Source: DATEHQ01 sp035279525
GTDB taxonomy: Bacteria > Chloroflexota > Dormibacteria > Dormibacterales > Dormibacteraceae
Direction of reading: 5' to 3'
Assembly: GCA_035279525.1 (NCBI GenBank)
Contig: DATEHQ010000196.1
Span: 1 to 7,082, forward strand
Length of the DNA stretch: 7,082 nt
A model generated the notes under the pieces. That model saw nothing but the letters and a program-made list of their open reading frames with translations. It did not search any database and was not told the DNA's origin. Below are positions 6,970 to 7,082 of this stretch, piece after piece; the stretch's first letter is position 1; each line of letters starts with the position of its first letter. The position numbers and the translations under genes were made by a program.

Positions 6970-7082
6970 GTGTCAGCGGCCATCAGGCCGGCGACAGACG
7001 TTGAGCTGCATGCCCTCGCCAGGAGGCTGAGGGCGCACTCCTTACGGATGATCAGCCAGGCCAAGACCTCCCACATCGGTTC
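6970..7082 (+). CDS. Transketolase N-terminal subunit (split type), 3' end cut by window edge
   Basis: Only the first 37 codons are present. LHALARRLRAHSLRMISQAK (13-32), followed by TSHIG, matches the start of the thiamine-diphosphate-binding half of transketolases, where the equivalent is usually a helix and then a GHPG or SHIGS motif whose His lies near the active site. The SHIG form is typical of the short split transketolases (separate N- and C-terminal subunits). The GTG at 6970 immediately follows the TGA of the methyltransferase gene. AGGA at 6958-6961, eight bases upstream, is a reasonable Shine-Dalgarno and supports this start. The family transfers two-carbon ketol units between sugar phosphates; in this context it may supply a sugar precursor. 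A full-length transketolase cannot be excluded because the gene runs off the window. Confidence 0.8.
   Translation, partial: MSAAIRPATDVELHALARRLRAHSLRMISQAKTSHIG

Noticed and set aside
1..7082. Possible tRNA, CRISPR, insertion sequence or att sites
   Set aside because: I saw no repeated spacer-like units, terminal inverted repeats, transposase or integrase genes or tRNA-like cloverleaf. Almost the entire window is filled by the protein genes listed.

Overview
This window looks like part of a surface-polysaccharide (O-antigen or capsule type, Wzx/Wzy-dependent) biosynthesis locus from a high-GC environmental bacterium. The sequence is very GC-rich, third codon positions are mostly G or C, GTG starts are common, and strong Shine-Dalgarno sequences are mostly missing. 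This would fit several high-GC phyla, and I do not assign one from sequence alone.

Layout. On the + strand from the left edge there are three genes: the 3' part of a lipid-linked oligosaccharide flippase (1-1043); a family-4 glycosyltransferase of the WbuB type overlapping it by 4 bases (1040-2263); and, 40 bases on, a polytopic Wzy-like repeat-unit polymerase (2304-3779). Facing them on the - strand, after a 20-base gap, is a 760-residue protein (6082-3800). It joins a second, paralogous flippase to a two-helix membrane hairpin and a class I SAM-dependent methyltransferase domain. A 116-base divergent promoter region (6083-6198) separates it from a + strand TylF/MycF-type sugar O-methyltransferase (6199-6969). 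Directly after that, with no gap, comes the beginning of a split-type transketolase N-terminal subunit cut by the window edge (6970-7082).

How the genes may work together. The glycosyltransferase would extend an undecaprenyl-diphosphate-linked repeat unit on the cytoplasmic face, a flippase would move it across the inner membrane, and the Wzy-like protein would polymerise it. The TylF-like enzyme and transketolase suggest synthesis of an unusual, O-methylated sugar. The flippase-methyltransferase fusion suggests that some methylation step happens at the export machine itself, possibly on the lipid-linked glycan before flipping. The functional coupling is inference; the fused reading frame and the flippase paralogy are read directly from the sequence.

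The most notable items are the flippase-methyltransferase fusion, the pair of paralogous flippases in inverted orientation on either side of the glycosyltransferase and polymerase genes, and the back-to-back TTGACG boxes in the divergent promoter region. I see no RNA genes, insertion sequences, CRISPR arrays or attachment sites. There is no gene-free stretch longer than 116 bases.
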